Of a stretch of DNA of 64,000 bases, positions 38,096-47,602 are shown one piece after another. The number at the start of each line of letters is the position of its first letter. The first letter of the stretch is position 1. The notes under the pieces were generated by a model. It saw only the letters and a list, made by a program, of their open reading frames with translations. It did no database searches and had not been told where the DNA came from. The stretch is from Propionibacteriaceae bacterium AM104-82 (lineage in GTDB: Bacteria > Actinomycetota > Actinomycetes > Propionibacteriales > Propionibacteriaceae), in the NCBI GenBank assembly GCA_027658995.1, contig JAQDQK010000003.1, forward strand, positions 1 through 64,000, given 5' to 3'. Made by a program: the position numbers and the translations under genes.

Positions 38096-38593
38096 ATGGC
38101 GATCAGCAAGGACCAACTCGGTCAGGACGAGAACATCGTGCTCAGCGTGCGAACCCACGGCAAGGCGCTCATCGTGCCCGCCATCATCCTCATCGTGCTT
38201 GGGGCGTTGCTCGGGCTGGCCATCGCGTTCTTCCCGGCAAGCATGCAGCCGTGGGCGACCTACGCGTCGATCGGCGTCGCGCTGATCCTGTTCGTGTGGC
38301 TGGTGCTGCTCCCGTTCCTGCGCTGGGTGACGTCGACCTACACCATCACCGACCGGCGCATCATCACGCGGCGCGGCATCATCAACAAGACGGGCCACGA
38401 CCTTCCGCTGCGCCGGATCAACAACGTCAACTACGAGCGCTCGCTGCTCGACCGGATGCTCGGCTGCGGCACGCTGGTGCTCGAGACGGCCGCCGGGCAG
38501 CCGCTGGTGCTGCCCGACGTGCCCGGCGTCGAGCGGGTACACGTGACCATCACGGAACTGCTGTTCGCCGTCCACGAGGACAGCGACGACTGA
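38096..38593 (+). CDS. Membrane protein with bacterial PH domain (bPH2/DUF304)
   Basis: 165 residues. Two transmembrane helices (about 24-44 and 53-75) are followed by a cytosolic PH-like domain with the family core TSTYTITDRRIITRRGIINKTGHDLPLRRINNVNYERSLLDRMLGCGTLVLET. Function of these YdbT-like proteins is poorly known; a membrane-associated scaffold is likely. It follows birA by 18 bp. Confidence 0.85.
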   Translation: MAISKDQLGQDENIVLSVRTHGKALIVPAIILIVLGALLGLAIAFFPASMQPWATYASIGVALILFVWLVLLPFLRWVTSTYTITDRRIITRRGIINKTGHDLPLRRINNVNYERSLLDRMLGCGTLVLETAAGQPLVLPDVPGVERVHVTITELLFAVHEDSDD

Positions 38594-38615
38594 GGCCCAC
38601 CTCCGGCGGCCCTGT

Positions 38616-38621
38616 TAGGCT
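38616..38621 (+). promoter_or_regulatory. Leaderless -10 box of purK
   Basis: TAGGCT lies 6 nt before the GTG at 38628, with no Shine-Dalgarno. Confidence 0.45.
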
Positions 38622-38627
38622 GCCCGG

Positions 38628-39788
38628 GTGACCCGCCGCTACACAGTCGCCATCGCAGGGGGCGGGCAACTCGCCCGCATGATGCAGCAGGCCGCCATCC
38701 CGCTCGGGATCGACGTGCGGCTGCTCGCCGAGGGGCCGGACGTGTCCGCTGCCCAGGTCGTCCCGCACACCACCGTCGGCGACTACCGCGACCTCGACAC
38801 GCTGCTCGCCTTCGTCGACGGCGCCGACGCGCTCACCTTCGACCACGAGCACGTGCCCACCGCCCACCTCGAACGGCTCGCTCAACTGTGCGCCGTCCGG
38901 CCGGGGGCCGAGGCGCTGGTCTTCGCGCAGGACAAGGCCCGGATGCGCGCCCGGATGACCGAGTTGGGCGTCGCGTGCCCCGGCTACGCCATCTGCGACA
39001 CCCCCGCCGACCTTGCGGCGTTCGGTGACGAGTTCGGCTGGCCCATCATCGCCAAGACCTCGCGCGGCGGCTACGACGGCAAGGGCGTCTGGAAGCTTGA
39101 CGACGCCACCCAGGCGGGCGAGCCGTTCGAGGGCCTCGCGGAGACCTCCGCGGGGGAGAAGGTGCTGATCGTCGCCGAGGAGTTCATCGACTTCAGCCGC
39201 GAGTTGAGCGCCATCGTGGTGCGCAGCCCCTCCGGGCAGGTCGTGGCCTACCCGATCAGCGAGACGCGCCAGGCCGACGGCATCTGCGTCGAGACCATCA
39301 CCCCGGCGCCCGGCCTCGACGACGACGAGGCGAGCAGGCTGCAGGAGATGGCGATCCGGATCGCGACCGAGTTGGGCGTGGTCGGCGTGCTCGCCGTCGA
39401 ACTGATGCAGTCCCGCGACGGCCGCATCGTCGTCAACGAACTGGCCATGCGACCCCACAACACCGGCCACTGGAGCATCGACGGCGCCCGCACCAGCCAG
39501 TTCGAGAACCACATCCGCGCCGTGCTCGACCTGCCGCTCGGTTCGCCCGAACTGCGCGACCCTGTCGTGGTGATGGCCAATGTGCTCGGCGGGGCCGAGG
39601 AGGACCTCACCGGCGCGCTGCAGCACGTCTTCGCCCGCGACCGCGCGGCCCGCGTCCACCTGTACGGCAAGGAGGTCAAGGCGGGCCGTAAGGTCGGCCA
39701 CGTGACCTGCTCCGGCACCGACCTCGACGACGTGCGTCGCCGCGCCTGGCACGCAGCCAACTATCTGATGGGAGACCCCAATGCCTGA
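38628..39788 (+). CDS. purK: N5-carboxyaminoimidazole ribonucleotide synthase
   Basis: 386-residue ATP-grasp enzyme of purine synthesis, converting AIR, bicarbonate and ATP to N5-CAIR. Motifs: [17 protein letters not shown] at the N-terminus, [15 protein letters not shown] (ATP-binding loop), [17 protein letters not shown], and [29 protein letters not shown] (about 270-300, substrate and metal site). GTG start. It overlaps purE by 8 bp, so the two steps are coupled. Confidence 0.96.
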   Translation: MTRRYTVAIAGGGQLARMMQQAAIPLGIDVRLLAEGPDVSAAQVVPHTTVGDYRDLDTLLAFVDGADALTFDHEHVPTAHLERLAQLCAVRPGAEALVFAQDKARMRARMTELGVACPGYAICDTPADLAAFGDEFGWPIIAKTSRGGYDGKGVWKLDDATQAGEPFEGLAETSAGEKVLIVAEEFIDFSRELSAIVVRSPSGQVVAYPISETRQADGICVETITPAPGLDDDEASRLQEMAIRIATELGVVGVLAVELMQSRDGRIVVNELAMRPHNTGHWSIDGARTSQFENHIRAVLDLPLGSPELRDPVVVMANVLGGAEEDLTGALQHVFARDRAARVHLYGKEVKAGRKVGHVTCSGTDLDDVRRRAWHAANYLMGDPNA

Positions 39789-40278
39789 TCCGCTCGTCTC
39801 GATCGTGATGGGGTCGGACTCCGACTGGCCGACCATGAGCGCCGCCGCGGACGCGCTGGCCGAGTTCGGCATCGAGTACGAGGCCGACGTGATCTCCGCG
39901 CACCGGATGCCCGAGGACATGGTGCGCTACGGCCGCGAGGCCCACGAGCGGGGCCTCAAGGTGATCATCGCCGGAGCCGGGGGAGCGGCCCACCTGCCGG
40001 GCATGCTCGCCGCCCTGACCCCGCTGCCCGTGATCGGCGTCCCGGTCGCGCTGAAGTACCTCGACGGCATGGACTCGCTGCTGTCGATCGTGCAGATGCC
40101 CGCGGGGGTCCCCGTCGCGACAGTCGCGATCGGCAACGCCCGCAACGCCGGGCTGCTTGCCGCCCGGATGCTCGCCACCTCGGACGAGGCGCTGCTTGAG
40201 CGGATGCTCGACTTCCAGGAGACGCTGCGCGACGCCGCCCACGCCAAGGGACGCATCGTGCGCGACTCGGTGAACTGA
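39781..40278 (+). CDS. purE: 5-(carboxyamino)imidazole ribonucleotide mutase
   Basis: 165-residue class I PurE that converts N5-CAIR to CAIR. The signature [21 protein letters not shown] is at the start, [14 protein letters not shown] (catalytic His) follows at about 39-52, then [28 protein letters not shown]. It follows purK with an 8-bp overlap and is closed by a strong terminator. Confidence 0.96.
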   Translation: MPDPLVSIVMGSDSDWPTMSAAADALAEFGIEYEADVISAHRMPEDMVRYGREAHERGLKVIIAGAGGAAHLPGMLAALTPLPVIGVPVALKYLDGMDSLLSIVQMPAGVPVATVAIGNARNAGLLAARMLATSDEALLERMLDFQETLRDAAHAKGRIVRDSVN

Positions 40279-40288
40279 CCCCGGAACG

Positions 40289-40327
40289 AGACGGTGCCCG
40301 GTGGCTCACAGCCACCGGGCACCGTCT
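40289..40327. terminator. Strong bidirectional terminator
   Basis: A stem of about 18 bp (core ACGGTGCCCGGTGGCT / AGCCACCGGGCACCGT, loop CAC) followed on the plus strand by a T-rich stretch. It sits between the convergent purE and DUF3352 genes and can stop transcription from both sides. The strongest hairpin in the window. Confidence 0.9.
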
Positions 40328-40347
40328 TCGTTCTCAGCCGCGCCGCG

Positions 40348-42183
40348 TCACTTGAACGTGACCTGCAGCGCGCCCTCCTGGTAGTGGTCGGCGGACGGGT
40401 TGGCGACCATTCCGATCGCGGTGATCGGGTCGAGCACCTCGGAGAACTCGTCTCCCACCGAGCCGATCATGTCCTCGTAGAACGGCTGCGACTTCAGGCC
40501 CTCGATGTTGATGTAGAGCAGCCCCGCCGCCTTGCCGTCGACGACCTGCTTGAAGCCGTCGAGGTCGCCCAGCTTCGAGCCGGGGTTGGTGATCGCGTCG
40601 GTGTCCTGGCCGAACGCCACCAGGCCGTTGTCGCCGTCCTGGCCGACGGTCAGCGGGAACTCAGGGCTGCTGCCGACGGCCTCGGCGATCTTGTCGAGGA
40701 TCTGCTTCTGCTTGGCTGCGTCCTCGGTCTCGAGCTTCGCGCCGACCACGGGGCTCTCACCGTCGACGCCGACCGTCAGGCCGACCTTCTTGCCGATCAG
40801 GGCCTTGAGGTCCTGCGGGCCGGTGATGCCGAACTGGGCGAGCGACTCGGCGGCGTCCTGGGACTCGGCGAGCTTCCAGTACTGCTCGAACATGTCGTCG
40901 TTGGTGCCGAGCGCGGCCACCAGCAACGCGTCGCCCGACAGGTCCTTGGCGAAGGCCGCCACGTCGTCGGAGCTCGCCTCGGGGGCGTTGGGCGTCTGGA
41001 CGGCGTACTGCATCGACAGCTTGTTCTCGCTCACCTTGAGGCCCATCGCCCCGTGGGTGCCCTTCATCGTCTGGGTGTCGATGCCGCTGGCGTCGAAACC
41101 GCTGGTGTCCTCGGCCTGCTCGATCGCCGCGTCGATCATCGCCGGGCCGAACCACGCGCTCGCCAGGCTGCTGTCGCCGATCTTGGCCATGTCGGCCTTG
41201 TACTGATCGGAGTCGGCAAGGGACGCCTTCTTGATGTCGGCCACGTCGATGGTCGAGCTCGCCTCGGTGACGACCATCAGGTTGTCGATGAACTGGACCT
41301 TCATGTCCTCGGCCTCGGCCTTGATGAAGGCCTCCGCCTTGCCCTTGTCCGTGGTCTCGACGGCCATCACGTAGTTGTTCTCGTCGTTCATGTCCTCGGA
41401 GGTGGTGCCGACGATGCCCATTGCGAAGGAGTCGCCGAGCCACGGCTCGACCTCGGAGTAGTCCGGCATGTCCGGGGACTCCTTGGCGAGCACGTTCCAC
41501 AGCGCCTGCTTGTAGTCGCCGCCGAAGTCCTCATCGGTCTTCAGCGACGGGTACTTGTCGATGATGCCCTTGAGCGCCAGCTTGTCCGCATTGGCGGGGG
41601 CGAGGTTGACCTCGAAGGCAAACGCGACGTCGGCGGGAAGGCCCTTGGCAGCCGCGGGCGTCGAACCCTTGAAGAAGAACATGCCGACGCCGATGCCTGC
41701 CGCGATCAGCGCGAGCGCCACGACTCCGGCGATGATGTACTTCGCCTTCGACTTCTGCTGGGTCGGCGCGCCGCCCTGCTGGCCGAAGTCCTGCTGGCCG
41801 TAGCTCTGGGGGCCGTTCTGCTGGCCGAAGTTCTGCGGGCCCTGCTGCGGACCGTTCTGCTGGCCGAAGCCCTGCTGGGGCCCATTCTGGCCGAAGCCCT
41901 GCTGGGGCCCATTCTGGCCGAAGCCCTGCTGCGGGCCCTGCTGGCCGAAGCCCTGCTGGGGACCGGACTGCTGGCCGAAGCCCTGGCCCTGCGGGGGACG
42001 CTGGCCGAAGTTCTGCTGGGGGCCGTTCTGGCCGAAGTTCTGCTGGGGGCCGTTCTGGCCGAAGCCCTGCTGGGGCTGCCCGCCCTGGTACCCGGGCTGC
42101 TGGCCCTGCTGGGGGCCGTTCCACGGCTGGCCGGGGCCCTGGGGGCCGCCCTGCCATCCGGAATTCGGAGGGGTCTGGCTCAC
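40348..42183 (-). CDS. DUF3352 membrane protein with Gln/Gly/Pro repeat N-terminus
   Basis: 611 residues. The first about 140 residues are repeats of QQGFGQNGP-like units and are probably cytosolic and disordered. One transmembrane helix follows (about 145-168, YIIAGVVALALIAAGIGVGMFFF). The rest is an extracytoplasmic DUF3352 domain (LPADVAFAFEVNLAPANADKLALKGIIDKYPSL), whose function is unknown. Start is GTG with GAGGAG 7 nt upstream. It lies beside two LCP wall-polymer transferases, suggesting an envelope role. Confidence 0.83.
   Translation of the reverse strand: MSQTPPNSGWQGGPQGPGQPWNGPQQGQQPGYQGGQPQQGFGQNGPQQNFGQNGPQQNFGQRPPQGQGFGQQSGPQQGFGQQGPQQGFGQNGPQQGFGQNGPQQGFGQQNGPQQGPQNFGQQNGPQSYGQQDFGQQGGAPTQQKSKAKYIIAGVVALALIAAGIGVGMFFFKGSTPAAAKGLPADVAFAFEVNLAPANADKLALKGIIDKYPSLKTDEDFGGDYKQALWNVLAKESPDMPDYSEVEPWLGDSFAMGIVGTTSEDMNDENNYVMAVETTDKGKAEAFIKAEAEDMKVQFIDNLMVVTEASSTIDVADIKKASLADSDQYKADMAKIGDSSLASAWFGPAMIDAAIEQAEDTSGFDASGIDTQTMKGTHGAMGLKVSENKLSMQYAVQTPNAPEASSDDVAAFAKDLSGDALLVAALGTNDDMFEQYWKLAESQDAAESLAQFGITGPQDLKALIGKKVGLTVGVDGESPVVGAKLETEDAAKQKQILDKIAEAVGSSPEFPLTVGQDGDNGLVAFGQDTDAITNPGSKLGDLDGFKQVVDGKAAGLLYINIEGLKSQPFYEDMIGSVGDEFSEVLDPITAIGMVANPSADHYQEGALQVTFK
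41780..42110 (-). repeat. In-gene short tandem repeats encoding QGFGQNGPQ-like units
   Basis: Units of about 27-30 bp, reading on the plus strand CTGGGGCCCATTCTGGCCGA and variants, recur about nine to ten times; two copies around 41875-41930 are nearly identical. Copy number could vary by slippage. Confidence 0.7.
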
Positions 42184-42291
42184 GTTCGTCTCCTCTAAGA
42201 GGGCGGATTGATCTTGTCAATAGTAGGGACGACGTAGCTCAGGACCAGTGGCCGAAGGTGCGTTCCGAGTCACACCAGGGTCTATTTCTGG

Positions 42292-43500
42292 CTACCTGCG
42301 GTACTTCTCGAGCGAGGTGGTGTCACCGGAGGCGATCGCGGAGAAGACCTGCGAGCTCGCGTCCTTGTCCCAGCGCATCACGGAACCCAGCCCGCTCACC
42401 CTCGCATTGGGATCGGAGACCGGGACGGTCATCGAGATGCCCTTGCCCGTCATGATCGACAGGAAGCCGCTGCCCGCCGCGCCCATCGCGCCGAGGCCCG
42501 TGTCGTCACCGCGGGCGAGCGACTTTGAGGCCGCCATGTTCAGTTGCCAGTACCGCACCGGGTTCAGCACGCTCATCGGGCTCAGCACCTTCTTGCCGAT
42601 CGCGCCGATCACCTCGCGCTGCCGCTCCATGCGGCCCAGGTCGCCGCGGGGGTCGGCCTTGCGCATCCGGACGTAGCCGAGCGCGGTGACCCCGTCGACC
42701 GTCTGGCAGCCCTTGGACAGCTTCAGGTGGGAGTCCCTGTCGTCGATGTCGAACGTGGGGCAGACCTCGATGCCACCGACGGCGTCGACCATGTCGACGA
42801 CGCCGAGGAAACCGACCTCCAGGTAGCCGTCCACGCGGATGCCCGTGTTGTGTTCGACGGTCTCGACGAGCAGCGGGGCGCCGCCGAAGGCGTAGGCGGC
42901 GTTGAGCTTGTTCTGCTTGCGGCCGGGGATCTCGACGAGCGAGTCGCGTGGCAGCGACAGCAGCACCGGCTCACCCTTGGTCGGCACGTGCAGCAGCATC
43001 ATGGTGTCGGTGCGCCGACCCTCGGTGCTTCCGGTGCCCAGTTCCTTGCGTTCCTCGTCCGTGAGGTTCTCGCGGGCGTCCGAGCCGACAAGCAGCAGGG
43101 TGGTGCCTGGCTGCTCGGCGGGCCGCTGGCCCGCGGGGGCGCTCTCGACCTTCGTGCCGATGGTCCAGGCGTAGATGGGGGTGCCGATCAGGAACAGCAA
43201 CCAGGCGAGCACCAGGAAGCCGATGGTCTTGAGCACCGGGCGACGGCGGCGCCGACGCTTCCGCGGTGGGGGGCCGGCGGGGGCCGGCTGCGACGGCGGG
43301 GGACCGGTCGGCGGCTGCTGCGAGCCGCCGGTCGCGGTGGCCGGGGCGCCCGGGTAGCCGCCCTGCGCCTCCTGCTGTCCCTGCGCCCGGCGGGAGTCGG
43401 CTCGCCTGATCCCCTCGATCTCGTCGGGGCGCATGACGGCGGTGTGCTCCGGCTCCTCGCTGCGGTACAGCCAGTCCATGTCCTCTTCGCGTGGCGTCAT
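42292..43500 (-). CDS. LytR-CpsA-Psr (LCP) family wall-polymer transferase
   Basis: 402 residues. A cytosolic Pro-rich N-terminus (about 1-78) and one transmembrane helix (about 83-103) precede the LCP domain: TLLLVGSDARENLTDEERKE, RRTDTMMLLHVPTKGEPVLLSLPRDSLVEIPG with the conserved Asp and Arg residues, KLNAAYAFGG, and GVTALGYVRMRKADPRGDLGRMERQREVI. LCP enzymes attach undecaprenyl-linked glycopolymers to peptidoglycan. GGAGGGAGG lies upstream of the ATG. It is divergent from a second LCP gene. Confidence 0.92.
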   Translation of the reverse strand: MTPREEDMDWLYRSEEPEHTAVMRPDEIEGIRRADSRRAQGQQEAQGGYPGAPATATGGSQQPPTGPPPSQPAPAGPPPRKRRRRRRPVLKTIGFLVLAWLLFLIGTPIYAWTIGTKVESAPAGQRPAEQPGTTLLLVGSDARENLTDEERKELGTGSTEGRRTDTMMLLHVPTKGEPVLLSLPRDSLVEIPGRKQNKLNAAYAFGGAPLLVETVEHNTGIRVDGYLEVGFLGVVDMVDAVGGIEVCPTFDIDDRDSHLKLSKGCQTVDGVTALGYVRMRKADPRGDLGRMERQREVIGAIGKKVLSPMSVLNPVRYWQLNMAASKSLARGDDTGLGAMGAAGSGFLSIMTGKGISMTVPVSDPNARVSGLGSVMRWDKDASSQVFSAIASGDTTSLEKYRR

Positions 43501-43626
43501 CTCGCCTCCCTCCGATGGACAACCCTACTGAAGGGTTGAAACCGGGCCCGCCTCGGCGTGGCGGCCCCGCGCGCCGCGAGGGTTGGGGTGAGACTGGGTC
43601 AGCACCCTTCCCCGAGGAGCCGACAC

Positions 43627-45153
43627 GTGTCCACCACCATGCCGACCGAGGCCCAGCGCGTCCAAGCGCGCCGGGCGTTCGGTTTCGTCCTGATGTCTGC
43701 GGTCCTTCCCGGATCCGTGCAGAGTTTCGCAGGCAACCAGCGCATCGGACGGATCGCCACCCGCGTCTACGGGGCGGTGGCCATCGTTGTGGTGATCGCC
43801 GTGCTCGGGCTGCTGTTCGCCCGCGGGTTCACCGTCGGGCTTCTCCTCACGCCCGCCGTCGCGACCGTCGCGAAGGTCGCGCTGTGGGTGTTGTTCGCCG
43901 GCTGGGTGCTGCTGCTCCTCGACGCGTGGCGGCTGTCCAAGCCGCTTCGGCTCGCACAGCGCGGGCGCCTCGGCCTGACCATCACCGCCGTCGTCCTGAT
44001 CCTTGGCCTCGGCGGAGTAACCGGGCTGGCCGCAAGCGCCATGACGGGCGCAGCCAACGTCGGCGAGGTGTTCCAGGGCGGTGGCGAGACCGACGAGAAG
44101 GCCGGCCGCTACAACATCCTGCTGCTGGGCGCCGACGCGTCCGCCAAGCGTGAGGGCCTTCGCCCCGACTCCATCAACGTCGCCTCCATCGACGCCGCCA
44201 CCGGCAGGACGGTGCTGTTCGGGCTGCCCCGCAACATGCAGCGCGTGCCGTTCCCCGAGTCCTCACCGCTGCACGAGAAGTACCCGCAGGGCTTCGTCTG
44301 CGAGGACGGCGGCTGCATGCTCAACGGCGTCTGGACCCTCGGCGAGGACAACAAGGACCTGTACCCCGGCAAGAACGCGGGCCTGGAGGCCACCAAGGAG
44401 GCCGTCAGCGAGATCCTCGGCCTCGACCTGAACTACTACGCAATGGTCGACATGGGCGGCTTCAAGTCGCTGATCGACGCCATGGGCGGCATCCGGCTCG
44501 ACATCTCCAAGCCGATCCCCGTCGGCGGCGTCAGCACCAAGATCTCCCGCTACATCGAGCCGGGCAAGAACCGGCTTCTCAACGGCAACGACGCCCTCTG
44601 GTTCGCCCGCTCCCGCGCCGAGAGCAACGACTACGAGCGGATGGTGCGGCAGAAGTGCGTCATGACGGCCATGGTGCGCCAACTCGACCCAGGGACGGTC
44701 GCCACCAAGTTCGTCGACCTTTCGCAGGCGAGCAAGGACATCCTGAGCACCGACGTGCCCTCCGGTGAGGTCGTCAAGCTGGCGGAACTGGCGCTGAAGG
44801 TCAAGGACCAGAAGATCGCATCGGTGAACTTCACCCCGCCGATGATCGTCTCGGCCCACCCCGACTTCCCGCTGATCCGCAGCACCGTCAAGGAGAAGAT
44901 CGAGGCCTCCGAGAAGCTCGGCGACGACAAGGACGGTGGCAAGACCAGCGCCAAGCCCACGCCGACCGCGAAGCCGACCACCAGCGCCGATCCGGGCGAG
45001 AAGAAGAGCGAACAGCCCGCCGACAAGGCCAGCGCCAAGCCGACCAGGAAGGCCAGCGCCAAGCCCACCGCCGATCCGACCGCGTCGGCCACCGACGAGG
45101 CCCCCTACACCGAGACCTCTGACCTCGACGCCGTCTGCTCCGTCAGCGCCTGA
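43627..45153 (+). CDS. Divergent LCP family protein with KPT-rich tail
   Basis: 508 residues from the GTG at 43627 (GAGGAG 7 nt upstream). Several transmembrane helices lie in the first 140 residues, unlike the single helix of its neighbour. The LCP domain follows (YNILLLGADASAKREGLRPDSINVASIDAATGRTVLFGLPRNMQ). The usual PRD is PRN, and the first catalytic stretch is RPDS. ARSRAESNDYERMVRQKCV is the conserved Arg-rich helix. The C-terminal about 75 residues are Lys/Pro/Thr/Ala repeats (SAKPT), probably cell-wall-spanning. Probable wall glycopolymer ligase; exact polymer unknown. Confidence 0.88.
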   Translation: MSTTMPTEAQRVQARRAFGFVLMSAVLPGSVQSFAGNQRIGRIATRVYGAVAIVVVIAVLGLLFARGFTVGLLLTPAVATVAKVALWVLFAGWVLLLLDAWRLSKPLRLAQRGRLGLTITAVVLILGLGGVTGLAASAMTGAANVGEVFQGGGETDEKAGRYNILLLGADASAKREGLRPDSINVASIDAATGRTVLFGLPRNMQRVPFPESSPLHEKYPQGFVCEDGGCMLNGVWTLGEDNKDLYPGKNAGLEATKEAVSEILGLDLNYYAMVDMGGFKSLIDAMGGIRLDISKPIPVGGVSTKISRYIEPGKNRLLNGNDALWFARSRAESNDYERMVRQKCVMTAMVRQLDPGTVATKFVDLSQASKDILSTDVPSGEVVKLAELALKVKDQKIASVNFTPPMIVSAHPDFPLIRSTVKEKIEASEKLGDDKDGGKTSAKPTPTAKPTTSADPGEKKSEQPADKASAKPTRKASAKPTADPTASATDEAPYTETSDLDAVCSVSA

Positions 45154-45189
45154 CCAGATAGAGTTGCCGCGATCCGAGGGAGGTCCACC

Positions 45190-46197
45190 GTGCCGTCGAG
45201 CGTCAGCGTCGTCATGCCAGTGCGTGACGAGGAACGACACCTCCGCGCAGCCGTCCAGGGGGTGCTCGACCAGGGCTATCCCGGGGAACTCGAACTGATC
45301 CTCTCGGTCGGCCCGAGCAAGGACCGCACGCACGAGATCGCGGAGCAGATCGCCGCGGAGGACCCGCGCGTGGTCGTGCTCGACAACCCCACCGGCTACA
45401 CCCCGGCAGGCCTCAACGTCGCCCTCGCCGCCGCAAGCCACCCCATCGTGGTGCGCGTCGACGGCCACGGCGAACTCAGCGACGGCTACATCTCCACCGC
45501 CGTGCGGCTCCTCGAGGAGACAGGCGCCGCCAATGTCGGGGGCCTGATGGACGCCCGCGGCACCTCGCCGCTCTCCGAGGCCGTCGCGGCCGCCTACAAC
45601 TCCAAGTTCGGCCTGGGAGGCGGGGGATTCCACCTCGCCGACACCCCGGCCGGCCCCGCCGAGACTGTGTTCCTCGGGGTGTTCCGGCGCGACGTGCTGC
45701 GCGAGATCGGCGGCTTCGACGAGTCGCTGCACCGCGCCCAGGACTGGGAACTGAACTACCGGCTGCGGCAGGCGGGCCACACCGTCTACTTCTCGCCCGA
45801 TCTGCGCGTCGTCTACCGGCCGCGCGACAGCTTCGGTGCCCTGGCGCGGCAGTTCTACCGCACCGGCCAGTGGCGCAGGGAGGTCATCCGCCGCCACCCC
45901 GACACCCTCTCGCTGCGCTACCTGGCGCCGCCGCTGACCGTTGCGGGCGGTGCCGTCGGCCTGCTCGGCGGGCTGCTCGGCCTTGTCCTGCGCAGCAGGA
46001 TCCTCACCGCGATGCTGCTGGCCCCCGCGCTCTACCTGGCGTTCCTGACCGCGGCGACCACGTCGATGAAGGGGCTCCGTCCCGCCGCCCGGCTCCGGCT
46101 GCCTGCCGTGCTGGCGGTGATGCACGTCGCATGGGGAAGCGGCTTCCTCAAGGGGCTCGACCACACGCCGGTTCCGGGTGGCGGTACCGCCCGGTGA
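45190..46197 (+). CDS. Family 2 glycosyltransferase
   Basis: 335 residues. The GT-A domain shows VSVVMPVRDEERHLRAAVQGVLDQ at the start, VVRVDGHGELSDGY with the DxD-like metal motif (about 93-106), and LHRAQDWELNYRLRQAGH with the catalytic acidic region (about 178-195). Two to three hydrophobic helices lie at the C-terminus. Similar to ExoA-type transferases that build exopolysaccharides on the inner face of the membrane. GTG start with GAGGGAGG 6 nt upstream. Confidence 0.88.
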   Translation: MPSSVSVVMPVRDEERHLRAAVQGVLDQGYPGELELILSVGPSKDRTHEIAEQIAAEDPRVVVLDNPTGYTPAGLNVALAAASHPIVVRVDGHGELSDGYISTAVRLLEETGAANVGGLMDARGTSPLSEAVAAAYNSKFGLGGGGFHLADTPAGPAETVFLGVFRRDVLREIGGFDESLHRAQDWELNYRLRQAGHTVYFSPDLRVVYRPRDSFGALARQFYRTGQWRREVIRRHPDTLSLRYLAPPLTVAGGAVGLLGGLLGLVLRSRILTAMLLAPALYLAFLTAATTSMKGLRPAARLRLPAVLAVMHVAWGSGFLKGLDHTPVPGGGTAR

Positions 46198-46216
46198 GTC
46201 GGGTTGTGGTTCATGA

Positions 46217-46222
46217 CAAGAT
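46217..46222 (+). promoter_or_regulatory. Possible leaderless -10 box of the first coiled-coil gene
   Basis: CAAGAT lies 6 nt before the ATG at 46229. Confidence 0.3.
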
Positions 46223-46228
46223 GGGCGC

Positions 46229-47602
46229 ATGGAACCCCAGCAGTCGAGCGTGACACCCGTGCCGGGTGGCGCGTCCGCGGCGACCGAGGTGCTGTTCCAG
46301 GCCCAGAAGTTGGCCGACCGGCTGCGTGACGAGGCGCACGCGGACGCCGCCAGGATCCGCGACGACGCGACCGGGGCGATCAAGGAACGCGACGACGCCC
46401 TCGCGGAGCTCGATTTCGCAAAGCACCGGCTGGCCGAGGCCCGCGCCGACGTGCAGCGGATGCTGTCCGAGGCGGCCGAGCAGGCGGGCACCATCACCGC
46501 CTCCGCCGAGCGCACCGCCGACGAGCTGATCGCCGACGCGCGGATGGAGGCCGACGCCATCCGGCAGCGCGCCCACGCCGAGGGCCAGCGTCTCGTCACC
46601 GAGGCCGAGGGGCACGCGGCGAGGCTGCGCGCAGAGGTGGAGTCACAGACCTCCGCGCAGCAGGGTGAGCTGCAGTCCCGGCTGCTCGAGCACGAGGCGC
46701 GGGTCGCGGGCGAGGTCGACAAGCACCGGCAGCGCCTCGACGCCGAACGGGTCGCCGCGGAGACCGAGGCCGCCGAGCTGTGGCGGGCCGCCGCGGAGCA
46801 CGCCGCCCAGTCCGAGGAGGCCGTCCGGGCCGCCCGCGAGCAGGCAGAAGCCGAGGCCGCCGAACTGCACGAACGCACCCACGCGGACGCGGCCAGGGTC
46901 GAGGCCGAGTCGAAGGCCGAGGCCGAGGCCCGGCTCGCAGAGGCCGCGGAACAGTTGGAGTGGGCCCAGGCGACCGTCGTGCGACTGGTCGACGGCGCGA
47001 CCGCAGACGCCGCCCGCACCCGACGCACCGCACACCTGGGCGCCGCGCAGCGCGCCAGCCGGGTCCGCGAGAAGCTGGCGAACACCCTGACGGGGGCCGT
47101 CGACGTCGCTCGGCAACGGATCCGCTCGGCCGACATCAGCGCCGCCGACGTGCGCGCCCGGGCCGACGCCGAACTGGCCGCCGCCAACGAACACTCAGCC
47201 CGCACCCGCGAGGCGAGCGAGTCGAAGGCCGCCGACGTGCTGGCCAGGGCCGAGCGCGAGGCGCAGGCGATCACGGCTCGCGCCGAGGAGCGGATCGCCG
47301 ACGCCGAGGCCAACGCCACCGTGGTGCGCGAGAAGCTGGCTGCCGACCTGGAACGCTCGCAGCGCGCCTCCTTCGAGCGCACCCGCGCGACCCGCGAGGA
47401 GGCCATCGAACTGCTCGCCGAGGCGAGGGTCGAGGCCGACCTGCTCCGCACCCAGGCCCGTGAGGTGCTGGAGGAGGCGCGCGCGGAGGTCGCGGCCCTC
47501 GCGCAGCGCCGCGACAACATCACGAGCCAACTGAACTCTCTCTCCGGCGTGATCGAAGCTCTCGCCGTCCCCGGATCAACCACGTCGAATGAGGATCAAT
47601 GA
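46229..47602 (+). CDS. Long Ala/Glu-rich coiled-coil protein
   Basis: 457 residues, almost entirely heptad-patterned coiled coil of Ala, Glu, Arg and Asp (AQKLADRLRDEAHADAARIRDDA onward), with repeated AEAEA and AREQAEAEA units and no transmembrane segment. It resembles polarity and scaffold proteins of actinomycetes such as Scy or FilP. A cytoskeletal or wall-assembly scaffold is inferred, not shown. Its stop overlaps the next gene, which also encodes a coiled coil, by 4 bp (ATGA), so the two are coupled and may co-assemble. Confidence 0.75.
   Translation: MEPQQSSVTPVPGGASAATEVLFQAQKLADRLRDEAHADAARIRDDATGAIKERDDALAELDFAKHRLAEARADVQRMLSEAAEQAGTITASAERTADELIADARMEADAIRQRAHAEGQRLVTEAEGHAARLRAEVESQTSAQQGELQSRLLEHEARVAGEVDKHRQRLDAERVAAETEAAELWRAAAEHAAQSEEAVRAAREQAEAEAAELHERTHADAARVEAESKAEAEARLAEAAEQLEWAQATVVRLVDGATADAARTRRTAHLGAAQRASRVREKLANTLTGAVDVARQRIRSADISAADVRARADAELAAANEHSARTREASESKAADVLARAEREAQAITARAEERIADAEANATVVREKLAADLERSQRASFERTRATREEAIELLAEARVEADLLRTQAREVLEEARAEVAALAQRRDNITSQLNSLSGVIEALAVPGSTTSNEDQ

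Noticed and set aside
44263..47583. A 3.3-kb open frame on the minus strand opposite the LCP, GT2 and coiled-coil genes
   Set aside because: It mirrors real genes on the plus strand; its product is low-complexity Ser/Ala/Arg and has no family features. Long antisense frames are common at this GC.
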